Below are positions 17,680 through 27,131 of a stretch of 64,000 nt of DNA, one piece after another. Below the pieces are notes generated by a model. It was given only the letters and a program-made list of their open reading frames with translations. It did no database searches and was not told where the DNA came from. How positions within the stretch are numbered: the first letter of the stretch is position 1; each line of letters starts with the position of its first letter. The position numbers were made by a program, and so were the translations under genes. The stretch covers positions 496,001 to 560,000 of the forward strand of contig NZ_JAKZKV010000001.1 of the NCBI RefSeq assembly GCF_022808675.1, read 5' to 3'. The stretch comes from Parabacteroides sp. FAFU027. Lineage in GTDB: Bacteria; Bacteroidota; Bacteroidia; Bacteroidales; UBA7332.

Positions 17680-18564
17680 TTATTTCTTAAGGACTTCTGC
17701 CAGTTTATGAATATGTGCGGGAGTAGTGCCGCAGCAACCACCAATGATATTTGCTCCCGCCTGTGCTAGTTTAGGCGCAATATTGGCCATCATCTCCGGA
17801 GATTCAGGGAAAACAGTGCAGCCATTATCGCAAACCGGCATTCCAGCATTAGCATGAATGAGCACCGGAATTACAGCATCTACCGAGCGAATCTCTTCCG
17901 TGATTTTAATCATACCCTCGATACCGTTACTGCAATTCGCACCGATGATGTGAGCACCGGCCTCTTTCAGCGCGGCAACCATTTCCGTAGGAGAAACGCC
18001 CATCATTGTACGGTATTCCCCGGTAGGTAGAAGGTCAAAGGTCATCGTGCAGATTACTTCGCAGGGGGTATTTTCACGTGCTGCTTTAATGGCTATGGAA
18101 GCTTCATCTAGAGCTGTCATTGTTTCGATAACGATGGCATCTGCTCCACCTTCATGCAACGCAACGCATTGCTCCTTAAAGGCTTCGTAGAGTTCCTCTT
18201 CGGTTACGTCACCCATGATGAGCATTTTGCCGGTCGGGCCAACTGACCCAAGCACATATTTATCGGCGCCGGCAGCTTCACGCGAAATGGCTGCTGCCTT
18301 TTTGTTAAGTTCAAATGCTTTATCGGAAAGGCCGAAGTTGGCAAGTTTGAAGCGATTTCCTCCGAAACTGTTGGTTTCGATGGTATCGGATCCGGCGGCT
18401 ATGTAACTGCGGGCAATGTCAAGCACATCTTCGGTATGGTCGATGTTCCACTGTTCGGGACATTCTCCGGGTTGCATGCCTTTAGCCTGTAGGAATGTAC
18501 CCCAGGCACCGTCGGAAATAAGAGTTTTTCCTTCGGATATTAATTGTACTAAGGTTGGCTTCAT
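17680..18564 (-). CDS. Zinc-dependent homocysteine-type S-methyltransferase domain protein
   Basis: 294 aa. It equals the N-terminal homocysteine-binding module of cobalamin-dependent methionine synthase. N-terminal LISDGAWGTFLQAKGM and ETNSFGGNRFKL are typical. The zinc ligands are C211 (GANCSNG), C277 and C278 (GGCCGTTP). Alone, such proteins act with a separate corrinoid protein or with a methylated thiol donor; no corrinoid or MeTr domain gene lies next to it. Methylation of homocysteine or another thiol is inferred. metF, which makes the methyl donor 5-methyl-THF, is at 59576 but unlinked. Confidence 0.85.
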   Translation of the reverse strand: MKPTLVQLISEGKTLISDGAWGTFLQAKGMQPGECPEQWNIDHTEDVLDIARSYIAAGSDTIETNSFGGNRFKLANFGLSDKAFELNKKAAAISREAAGADKYVLGSVGPTGKMLIMGDVTEEELYEAFKEQCVALHEGGADAIVIETMTALDEASIAIKAARENTPCEVICTMTFDLLPTGEYRTMMGVSPTEMVAALKEAGAHIIGANCSNGIEGMIKITEEIRSVDAVIPVLIHANAGMPVCDNGCTVFPESPEMMANIAPKLAQAGANIIGGCCGTTPAHIHKLAEVLKK

Positions 18565-18582
18565 TGTATTATGACTTTAAAT

Positions 18583-18612
18583 AAAAAAGACGACCTAACA
18601 AAGGTCATCTTT
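18583..18612 (-). terminator. Terminator of the lia-like operon (- strand)
   Basis: Arms 18586-18596 and 18602-18612 pair with one mismatch; read on the - strand a run of T follows. It lies about 20 nt before the methyltransferase start, so it could also be part of an attenuator in that leader. Confidence 0.6.
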
Positions 18613-18674
18613 TATTTCAAAAACTCCAAATATTATCTGAGAACATCTACAGCATATCGGCTATCAGAGATTTA

Positions 18675-18805
18675 GCAAATAATTATCCACGAATAAAGTA
18701 TTCCCTACTTTTTCAATCTTGAAAAAGATTCGGGCGAATTCGCAATGATTTAAACTCTGGCTTGATAAATATTCAATTCGTGGATTCGTGGCAAATAATT
18801 TATCG
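18675..18805. repeat. Dispersed element with CCACGAAT ends, copy 1
   Basis: The stretch 18613-18865 between the methyltransferase and response-regulator genes holds no gene. It contains CCACGAAT (18687-18694), a perfect 9-bp hairpin (18708-18727, arms CTTTTTCAA/TTGAAAAAG), and ATTCGTGGATTCGTGG (18776-18791). AAATAATT-like sequence flanks both ends. A second region with the same order is at 61036-61153. Confidence 0.55.
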
Positions 18806-18865
18806 TTATTAAAAACTCCAGGAAACGTTTTTGTGAAATTCTTTCCCAAAAAACAATTAAACACA

Positions 18866-19618
18866 TTACAGATTCAAGACTTTCTTCAGTGCCTTGTAGC
18901 CTGTCGCACTGACTTTGATATATTCACGATTAGAGAGCAGTAATGTCCAACTGTCTTTTTCGTAGAGTTCCATCCCCTTGATATGCTCCACGTTAACGAT
19001 GTAGGAACGATGCACACGTACGAATTGACGTTCATCCAGATGGCTTTCGAAGAACTTCATCGTCTTCTCTTTCAGGAAGCGACCTTCAGCGGTATGTATC
19101 AGCACATAATCACCATCCGACTCAAAATAGAGGACATCATTTACCGGAATGATGCGGATTTTTTGTCCGCTTCGCACTGCCACTCGTTGCAACTTTTCTT
19201 CCTGAAGAGGTCCATTTTCCAAAAGCTTATTTACCGGAGATTCTTCTGCCGGAGCATTTGATGTCAGGCGAAGACGGGCTTTGTCCAGTGCCACATCCAA
19301 CCGGTCGCGCAAGAATGGCTTCATCAGGTAATCGCAGGCATTGGCCTCGAAAGCTTTGATGGCATATTCGTCAAAAGCGGTTGTAAAAATCACAGCCGGT
19401 GGATTTTCCAGCAGCTCCAGCAATTCGAAACCGGAAAGCTTGGGCATCCGGATATCAAGCAACATCAATTCGGGCTGTAACTCTTTGACCAGCCGGAAAG
19501 CTTCGAATCCGTCGGCCGCCTCTCCAATGACTTCAATATCGGAATGAGATGAGAGATAATGTTTCAACAACGCCCTAGCCGGCGCTTCATCATCGACTAT
19601 CAATGTTCTGATGGGCAT
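18866..19618 (-). CDS. LytR/AlgR-type response regulator
   Basis: 250 aa. The receiver domain (~1-120) has acidic residues at DDE (9-11), phosphoacceptor D55 (LLDIRMP), Thr in TTAFDEYAI and Lys in MKPF. The LytTR DNA-binding domain covers ~145-250 (LYFESDGDYVLIHTAEGRFL; FVRVHRSYIVNVEHI). It overlaps the histidine kinase gene by 19 bp, so the two are a cognate pair translated together. Target genes unknown; control of the linked LiaF-like gene is likely. Confidence 0.92.
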   Translation of the reverse strand: MPIRTLIVDDEAPARALLKHYLSSHSDIEVIGEAADGFEAFRLVKELQPELMLLDIRMPKLSGFELLELLENPPAVIFTTAFDEYAIKAFEANACDYLMKPFLRDRLDVALDKARLRLTSNAPAEESPVNKLLENGPLQEEKLQRVAVRSGQKIRIIPVNDVLYFESDGDYVLIHTAEGRFLKEKTMKFFESHLDERQFVRVHRSYIVNVEHIKGMELYEKDSWTLLLSNREYIKVSATGYKALKKVLNL

Positions 19619-20649
19619 ATTCGGGGAATTAATAAGGTTGCGGTAAATAGTTGTTCTTTTTTCTCGGTTTCAAGGGAGGCTGTTTCGCCGTATATGAGTC
19701 GCAAGCGTTGACGGACATTATTCAGCCCCAGTCCGTTTCCTTTCTGGTAAGGAATATTCGGCTCGAAACTGTTTTGAATCACAATCCTGACATGCGTATC
19801 GTTACATGAAATCTTTGTCTCAATCCAGACCGGATCCGTACTTTCGTACACCCCGTGCTTGATCGCATTTTCATAGAGCGGTTGCAGAATCATTGATGGA
19901 ATCTTCACCTGAAGACACTCCTCTGTCACCTGGTACTCCGCCTTGAGTTTTTCCCCGAAACGTATCTTCTCTATATTAATGTATCGGGTGATATTCTCCA
20001 TCTCCATCTTCAGGGAAGATAACGTACGGTGTCCTCCGGCAATGGAATAGCGCAGATATTCCGACAGGGAAACAATCATCTCACTGGCTTTATCGGGTTG
20101 AATCTGTGTCAGCCAGTTCACCGAATTGAGACTATTGAAAAGAAAATGCGGATTGATCTGTGACTTCAACATATCCAGTTCGCTGTCCTTCAGCATTTCG
20201 CGGAGTCGTGCTTCATTCTGGGCTTTTTCCTGCAACACGTCATAACTGATTCGCAAATAGTAGGCCATCAGGATAAGCAGATAGACCATGAATCCATAAA
20301 TCAGACGTTGTGGGAAAAAGATGGAAAAATCAGGCGGATTATTCCAGAGAAGACCTATCAGGATAAAGACCACCGACTGCCAGATAAAAAGTATCATGAT
20401 ACACGAAGCAGTAAAGTCTAGTATCCGTTTGAACAGCGAGGTGGTATTGATGAGCGTATATTTTACAAAAAACCACATCGATAATCCCAGGATAAAAAAG
20501 ACACTATTGGAAATCAGGCTCAATATGATTGCTGCCTCCAGCGTAAAATAGCCTCCCAATGCCATCGACCACACCTGCAATACCGTTGGAAATAGCCAGG
20601 CCGCAGAGTAGAAAGGAAATATCTTTTTATTTAAGAAGGGATGGCTCAT
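19600..20649 (-). CDS. LytS-type sensor histidine kinase
   Basis: 349 aa, inner membrane. Four hydrophobic segments occupy ~12-135, then a short coiled linker, then the His_kinase domain with phosphoacceptor H168 in SQINPHFLFNSLN and a degenerate ATPase domain (LQPLYENAIKHGV; GNGLGLNNVRQRL). There is no separate sensor domain, so the signal is probably sensed in the membrane or through a partner, as in LiaS with LiaF. It overlaps the LiaF-like gene by 4 bp upstream and the regulator by 19 bp downstream. Confidence 0.92.
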   Translation of the reverse strand: MSHPFLNKKIFPFYSAAWLFPTVLQVWSMALGGYFTLEAAIILSLISNSVFFILGLSMWFFVKYTLINTTSLFKRILDFTASCIMILFIWQSVVFILIGLLWNNPPDFSIFFPQRLIYGFMVYLLILMAYYLRISYDVLQEKAQNEARLREMLKDSELDMLKSQINPHFLFNSLNSVNWLTQIQPDKASEMIVSLSEYLRYSIAGGHRTLSSLKMEMENITRYINIEKIRFGEKLKAEYQVTEECLQVKIPSMILQPLYENAIKHGVYESTDPVWIETKISCNDTHVRIVIQNSFEPNIPYQKGNGLGLNNVRQRLRLIYGETASLETEKKEQLFTATLLIPRICPSEH

Positions 20650-21428
20650 ACATAGCTCTTAATCTCGCCACCACCGAAGATGCAGGAAGCTTTTACGATA
20701 AGGATGCGCGTATTGTCTTTTTGTGCTTCCGAATAAGGACGTTTATCGGCAAAATCTCCGAAAATGGAGTCTTTCTTCAATTGTACATTCCAGTCGGAAG
20801 GAACAATGAGCGTGATTCCGCCGAAGATACAATTTACTTCGAGTTGATTTATGCCTTCTTCCAGTTTAGCATGAGTCAGGTCAAGTTCACTGCCACCAAA
20901 GATGCAATTAATCTCCCCACCGCGAAATACCATATCCTGGAATTTACGTTTGGATCCGCTGAAGATATTATTCTCCTCAATGACTCCATTTTTAATTTCA
21001 CTGCCGGTATAGCCGGAGTCTAACTTGTGAAACGGATCTCTTTTAGGACCAAATGAAGTCTTCAGAATGATGACAACTCCGGCTGCAATAATCAGCACCG
21101 GCCAGTAAAGATTCGCAATCTGAGGGTCGATATAGCCAAGTTTTCGCATCAGGAAAAATCCACCGATAAGCGTCAAAATGGTGCCTCCAAAAATGGAACG
21201 GTTAAACATCTGGGTAACACCAATCACCACCAACAGCATGGGCCAGGAGAAGATTACCGGTCGATACGATTCATTCAGAAGTCCGGTATTGAAGCCAAGT
21301 AACAACAGACCGGCCACGATAACGACAACTCCGAAAAACACCTTTGAACCGACGCAATGTCTATGGCGAGGCGGAGCACAGAAACGGCCGTAAGGAGCCG
21401 GGTCTTCATTTCTAAATTGAGATTCCAT
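20646..21428 (-). CDS. LiaF-like membrane protein
   Basis: 260 aa. Three to four helices at ~28-120 (VFFGVVVIVAGLLLLGF; MLLVVIGVTQMF; LYWPVLIIAAGVVIIL) belong to the LiaF transmembrane / DUF5668 type. A C-terminal beta-solenoid-like domain shows repeated CIFGG motifs (INCIFGGSELDLTHAK, VNCIFGGITLIVPSDW, ASCIFGGGEI). In Firmicutes LiaF restrains the LiaS kinase under cell-envelope stress. Here it is the first gene of an operon with a kinase and regulator, which supports a similar sensing role. The N-terminus carries C/H residues (CAPPRHRHC). Confidence 0.85.
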   Translation of the reverse strand: MESQFRNEDPAPYGRFCAPPRHRHCVGSKVFFGVVVIVAGLLLLGFNTGLLNESYRPVIFSWPMLLVVIGVTQMFNRSIFGGTILTLIGGFFLMRKLGYIDPQIANLYWPVLIIAAGVVIILKTSFGPKRDPFHKLDSGYTGSEIKNGVIEENNIFSGSKRKFQDMVFRGGEINCIFGGSELDLTHAKLEEGINQLEVNCIFGGITLIVPSDWNVQLKKDSIFGDFADKRPYSEAQKDNTRILIVKASCIFGGGEIKSYV

Positions 21429-21460
21429 AAAATATAGGATTTATACGTTTGATTCTGACA

Positions 21461-21468
21461 CAAAGATA
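21461..21468 (-). promoter_or_regulatory. Promoter -7 box for the lia-like operon
   Basis: On the - strand TATCTTTG matches TAnnTTTG, 32 nt before the start at 21428. The -33 element is not clear. Confidence 0.45.
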
Positions 21469-21479
21469 AAGCACCTTTT

Positions 21480-21795
21480 GAATAGTTCACTACGATATTT
21501 CCGTCGGAATTGTTATTCCTCCGATAAAGGTCTGTTTTGGGGGGATAAGACCCCACCCGACCTCCCCGAAGGGAGGAGATGAAGTCTGCGAGAAATAACC
21601 TCCCCATATTTCAAACCATCTGACATAAAGAAACCAACCCCAAAGGGACAAACACAAATTCCAGACTGCCCAAAAGCTGTCTGAGCGAATAGACCATATT
21701 ATTTACAATTGAAAGATTTACCATTGACAATTTAGAATAAGCAGTATCACCTAAATTGTAAATTGTAACTGGCTAAATTGTAAATCACTTTCTCA
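21480..21795. other. Repeat-rich intergenic stretch
   Basis: No gene seen. It contains a perfect hairpin (21561-21566 with 21571-21576, CCTCCC/GGGAGG, loop CGAA) and scattered short repeats of ATTTACAATT and its complement (21701-21710, 21752-21769, 21774-21785). These look like decayed simple repeats of a type common in Bacteroidota intergenic DNA. Confidence 0.5.
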
Positions 21796-21827
21796 TTTGC
21801 AGATACGTTCAAAATCCGTTACCTTTG
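21796..21827 (+). promoter_or_regulatory. Promoter of the thiC operon
   Basis: TTTG (21796-21799), 20-nt spacer, TACCTTTG (21820-21827): a full match to the Bacteroidota promoter. Transcription would start just before the TPP aptamer. Confidence 0.8.
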
Positions 21828-21829
21828 CC

Positions 21830-23676
<1,847 letters not shown>

Positions 23677-23692
23677 ACATATTTCAACCAGC

Positions 23693-23731
23693 TAACTTTT
23701 CCAAAGTTCCAAACTTTGGAAAAGTTACTTT
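23693..23731 (+). repeat. Hairpin between thiC and tenA
   Basis: Arms 23693-23708 and 23712-23727 (TAACTTTTCCAAAGTT and complement) form a perfect 16-bp stem around CCA. Only a short T-run follows, so it may be a partial terminator, a processing or stability hairpin, or a copy of the repeat seen after floA (6192-6236). Confidence 0.7.
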
Positions 23732-23745
23732 AATTCCTCCCCGAT

Positions 23746-24393
23746 ATGAAATGGAGCGAACAAGCCTGGGCGGCTATTGAGCCCATCTACCAACGCATCT
23801 TGGAATTGCCTTTCCTGCACGAGCTGAAAGAGGGAACATTACCCAAGGAGAAATTTGACTTCTACCTCCGTCAGGATGCGATATATCTATCTGAATACGG
23901 GAAGATTCTGGCCGGTATCGCTACTCGCCTCCACCAACCCGAGCACCGTGAAGCTTTTCTCAAATTCTCGACCGAGACCATCGCGGTGGAATCGGCTTTG
24001 CACGGTTCTTTCCTGAAGGATGCCCCCATTCCGGCATACCACGGTGCATCCCCGAGTTGCCTTCTGTATACCGGCTTCCTGTCGAAACAGTTGGCGCATC
24101 ACCCCATCGAGACCACACTGACGGCGGTCCTCCCCTGCTTCTGGATTTACAAGAAAGTGGGCGACCATCTCCTCGCCACTCAAAACCGGGACAACAATCC
24201 CTACCAGCCGTGGATTGACACTTACGGCGGAGATGACTTTGCCCGTTCGGTGGAGAAAGCCATCGCTATTTGTGACCACGCTGCCGAAAACTCTACCCGT
24301 CACGCTGAAATGACGGAAGCGTTCGTCTATGCTTCGAAGATGGAATGGATGTTTTGGGATAGTGCGTACCGGATGGAGAACTGGCCGGTGTGA
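23746..24393 (+). CDS. tenA: Aminopyrimidine aminohydrolase TenA
   Basis: 215 aa, TenA/thiaminase II family, cytoplasmic. It hydrolyses thiamine breakdown products (aminomethyl-pyrimidine) to HMP for salvage. The active-site Cys is C131 in VLPCFWIYKKVG. The C-terminal Glu/Trp-rich helix (ASKMEWMFWDSAY) and the early Asp in FDFYLRQDAIYLSEY are present. The position between thiC and thiD fits, since ThiD phosphorylates the HMP made here. Confidence 0.93.
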   Translation: MKWSEQAWAAIEPIYQRILELPFLHELKEGTLPKEKFDFYLRQDAIYLSEYGKILAGIATRLHQPEHREAFLKFSTETIAVESALHGSFLKDAPIPAYHGASPSCLLYTGFLSKQLAHHPIETTLTAVLPCFWIYKKVGDHLLATQNRDNNPYQPWIDTYGGDDFARSVEKAIAICDHAAENSTRHAEMTEAFVYASKMEWMFWDSAYRMENWPV

Positions 24394-24430
24394 TGGAATA
24401 GCATTGATATATTGCAAAAACAACTAAAAG

Positions 24431-25081
24431 ATGAAATACTATATTATCTCTTACATCAAAGCCCCTATAGGAGAAAGTGGAGAATGCTGTAAATCAGAAT
24501 ACGATTTTAGTAATGCTTGTGACTTTTGTGGTACAGGAGCAGAATTAGTTAGTCACTTAAAAGTAAAAGGATTCTCAAAGATATCCAAAGACTTTTTTGA
24601 GACTCTTGATGGTGACTTTATAATCTCAAAAAGGATGTATGAGGTAATTAGAAAATCAAAACCGAGCTTTATATTACGTCCTGTAATTGATTTAAAAGGC
24701 AATATTCTCGAGTACTATCACTTATATACATCAATAGTATTACCTAGATTTGAGGTGCAATCAACAGGCTACGTAATTGATGGACAATGTGACAAATGTA
24801 AACGAAATGGATATTTTAATCACGCTATAATTTCGCAAGACAAACCTACGATAGTAAGTCCATTAAATTTTATATATAAGGAAGCAACAATTGGCTTTTA
24901 TCAAAACGAATTGCTTATGAAAACCTGGGAATGTATCGGTTTCTCTAATAAAGTAGCTTTTGGTAACAATATTGTTGGTTATGCCAGACCATGGATTATA
25001 GTAAATCAGGAATTGAAAGAAATTTTCGAATCTGAGAAAATAAAAGGAATTGAATTCGAAGAAGTTATTACAATTAAATAA
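24431..25081 (+). CDS. Double-CxxC protein, immunity-like, in the thi operon
   Basis: 216 aa, AT-rich against thiC, tenA and thiD around it. Two CxxC pairs (ACDFCGTG near residue 32 and QCDKCKRNG near 118) suggest one zinc site. The spacing and the ending (RPWIIVNQELKEIFESEKIKGIEFEEV) resemble the double-CXXCG family known from myxobacteria, and its end also resembles Imm11-type immunity proteins. No toxin gene is next to it. It is not a known thiamine gene. It probably entered the operon by insertion: 38 nt follow tenA and 124 nt precede thiD, the latter holding a possible new promoter. Family call is tentative. Confidence 0.6.
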   Translation: MKYYIISYIKAPIGESGECCKSEYDFSNACDFCGTGAELVSHLKVKGFSKISKDFFETLDGDFIISKRMYEVIRKSKPSFILRPVIDLKGNILEYYHLYTSIVLPRFEVQSTGYVIDGQCDKCKRNGYFNHAIISQDKPTIVSPLNFIYKEATIGFYQNELLMKTWECIGFSNKVAFGNNIVGYARPWIIVNQELKEIFESEKIKGIEFEEVITIK

Positions 25082-25100
25082 AGAAGGAATGAGCTAATTC

Positions 25101-25108
25101 TACTTTTG
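25101..25108 (+). promoter_or_regulatory. Possible promoter -7 box before thiD
   Basis: TACTTTTG matches TAnnTTTG, 97 nt before thiD and just behind the inserted gene. No -33 element is evident. Confidence 0.3.
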
Positions 25109-25205
25109 TCCAGTGGAATTCATTTATAGTCCGAAACAATTTAAATCGACTAAGCTTTCACCACAAGCTCTTTCCGTCTAATATCCAGAAATAGAAACAA
25201 CATTT

Positions 25206-26012
25206 ATGCAATACAAAAGAACCCTTACCATAGCCGGCAGTGACCCCAGCGGAGGCGCCGGCATACAGGCAGACATGAAAACCATGTCAGCCTGCGGATG
25301 TTTCGCCACGACAGCCATCACGGCGGTGGTGGACGAAAATACGGTGGGCGTCTATGGCGTGCACCCCATCCCCATCCCCTTTGTGCAGGGACAAATCAAA
25401 TCTGTCCTTGACGACATCGGTGCCGATGCCATCAAAATCGGGATGCTACACTCCTCGGAGCTGATTCGTGCGGTGAAGGAGACCCTCGCGCCATATCAAA
25501 TCCGAAACATTGTGCTCGACCCCGTGATGGTAGCGACTTCGGGCGATAAACTGTTGCAGGACGAGGCCATCGCCACGCTCCAAAACGAACTGATGCCGAT
25601 GGTACGGGTCATCACACCGAATATTCCCGAAGCGGAAGTTTTACTGGGAGAGAAAATAAATTCACAGGAGGATTTAGCGAAGGTCGTTAAACGTCTTTCG
25701 TGCGACGGTCGTGTCTCCGTGCTGCTCAAAGCCGGGCATCTGACAGAAGAGGTACTAACCGACATCTTCTACAATGCCGAAACGGATGAGATTATCGAAC
25801 TAACCTCGAAACGCATCAATACGCCCAACACGCACGGCACAGGCTGCACCTTCTCTTCGGCGGTTGCCTCTTTCCTGGCACATGACATGCCGCTTAACGA
25901 TGCCGTCCGCAAGGCCAAGGAGTATATCAATCAGGCCATTATGGCCGGTGCGAATTATGAAATTGGTAAAGGACACGGACCGGTTCACCATTTTCATAAC
26001 TTCTGGAAATAA
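25206..26012 (+). CDS. thiD: Hydroxymethylpyrimidine/phosphomethylpyrimidine kinase ThiD
   Basis: 268 aa ribokinase-fold kinase that makes HMP-PP for thiamine phosphate synthesis. N-terminal TIAGSDPSGGAGIQADMKT binds HMP. DPVMVATSGDKLL and the anion hole/catalytic NTHGTGCTFSSAVASFLA are intact. The gene is a single-domain ThiD with no ThiE fusion. It ends at a strong terminator and is convergent with the phosphopantetheinyl transferase gene. Confidence 0.96.
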   Translation: MQYKRTLTIAGSDPSGGAGIQADMKTMSACGCFATTAITAVVDENTVGVYGVHPIPIPFVQGQIKSVLDDIGADAIKIGMLHSSELIRAVKETLAPYQIRNIVLDPVMVATSGDKLLQDEAIATLQNELMPMVRVITPNIPEAEVLLGEKINSQEDLAKVVKRLSCDGRVSVLLKAGHLTEEVLTDIFYNAETDEIIELTSKRINTPNTHGTGCTFSSAVASFLAHDMPLNDAVRKAKEYINQAIMAGANYEIGKGHGPVHHFHNFWK

Positions 26013-26036
26013 GAAATTTCTGAATACAATAACAGC

Positions 26037-26072
26037 AACCTGTTCCTTCCCGGGACGGGTTATTTGTTTTTT
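26037..26072 (+). terminator. Terminator after thiD
   Basis: A 10-bp stem (26037-26046 with 26052-26061, with G-T pairs) followed by ATTTGTTTTTT. Confidence 0.8.
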
Positions 26073-26089
26073 AGGGGAAAGATAAATTG

Positions 26090-26488
26090 AGCCTCTGACT
26101 CGAAATTTTTCGACTTCAAGTCACTCCATTTCGACATTGACACGCTTCATTTCGACTCCAACTCGAAATATTACGACTCGGAGATATATCATTTCGACTT
26201 TGACTCGAAAACTTTCGACTTCAAGTCGCTCCAGACCGACTTTGACTCGCTAAAGAGCGACTTAATCTCGCTCCCGACCGACTCGGAGACGCTTTTGACC
26301 GACTCTGACTCGAAAAATACCGACTTCAAGTCGCTTCGGACCGACTTTGACTCGCTCCCGACCGACTCGGAGACGCTCTTGACCGATAAAATGTCGCTCC
26401 CGACCGCTAACTTGGCAGTAACGACCGTCTCTGAAGCACTCTGGAGCGCTAATTTATCGGTTGGGACCGTCAATCAGGCACTTTTTAC
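26090..26488. repeat. 21-bp tandem array A (nineteen degenerate units)
   Basis: Starting at 26111, eighteen successive units begin with CG exactly every 21 bp up to 26468, with no indel; a weaker unit precedes at 26090. The first fourteen begin CGA (thirteen of them CGAC). The consensus begins CGACTnnnACTCG, followed by an 8-nt spacer that often ends in GAC. In nine units positions 1-3 (CGA) and 11-13 (TCG) are complementary; CGACTTCAAGTCG is a perfect dyad. A block order recurs (CTTCAAG, CTTTGAC, CTCGGAG cores at 26216-26299 and 26321-26383), showing growth by duplication. The last unit ends one base from the stop codon of the convergent PPTase gene. Translations give heptads on both strands but no credible protein. 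Confidence 0.92.
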
Positions 26489-26489
26489 C

Positions 26490-27122
26490 TCACTCCTTCA
26501 CCGTCAAAGTCAGGACAAAATCTTCATTTGTAAAATAGGGAATCGAAAAAAGATGTTGTTGCGGAGTGCGCAACTCCTGGAGGGAGAGAACTCCATTTCC
26601 ATGAAACTCAAAAGGACGGGAAACAAGCTGCTCGCGAAAGTCAACCCCCTCCTCCCCGAGCGCTTTGAAGACGCTCTCTTTGGCCGACCAGAGGATCAGC
26701 GTCTGCATCATTTCGTGTTCGGGAGTAAGAACCGATATTTCATCGGGGGAAAGAAAACGTTGCTGGATTTTCATTACACGTGGAGAGACATGTTCGAGAT
26801 CAATGCCCACCTCTTGATCGGGGTGAATCATCGCCGCCACAAATCCATTTGTATGAGTCAGGCTGATGTGATATGAGGAATCGGATAGGAATGGTTTGCC
26901 GGAAGGGAGATATTCCACTTGGGCATATTCACCTATCAGGTATTCTAAAGTAAGGCGAGTCACAGCAAATTCCAGTTTGCGCTTGTCGCTGGGGATATTT
27001 TCAAGTGACGATTTCAGTCTTTCGGCATCCAGAGAGAGTGCAATCAGATGCTCCAGACTCTCTTCGACCTTCCAAACGGCCCATTGGGCTCCAGCGTAGC
27101 TATTTTGTAGAATAATTGCCAT
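26490..27122 (-). CDS. 4'-phosphopantetheinyl transferase superfamily protein
   Basis: 210 aa, Sfp-like length. It would transfer phosphopantetheine from CoA to a carrier protein serine. The metal and CoA motifs are visible: VGIDLEHVSPRV (GIDxE) and LWSAKESVFKALGEEG (WxxKEAxxK type). It follows gldD by 9 nt on the same strand, as often seen in Bacteroidota. The carrier protein partner is not in the window. Confidence 0.88.
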   Translation of the reverse strand: MAIILQNSYAGAQWAVWKVEESLEHLIALSLDAERLKSSLENIPSDKRKLEFAVTRLTLEYLIGEYAQVEYLPSGKPFLSDSSYHISLTHTNGFVAAMIHPDQEVGIDLEHVSPRVMKIQQRFLSPDEISVLTPEHEMMQTLILWSAKESVFKALGEEGVDFREQLVSRPFEFHGNGVLSLQELRTPQQHLFSIPYFTNEDFVLTLTVKE

Positions 27123-27131
27123 GGCTTGACT

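Noticed and set aside
18565-18865. SAM or cobalamin riboswitch before the methyltransferase gene
   Set aside because: I could not find the conserved aptamer blocks; the stretch is explained by a terminator and a dispersed element.
26189-26473. Heptad-repeat protein on the - strand (SVGSESK-type)
   Set aside because: All six frames stay open through a 21-bp array by arithmetic; no signal peptide, promoter or conserved end supports a gene.
26090-26488. CRISPR array
   Set aside because: The units are contiguous 21-mers without alternating constant repeats and variable spacers, and no cas genes are near.
26295-26876. 193-aa + strand frame
   Set aside because: It joins the array to the antisense of the PPTase gene, so it is a shadow.
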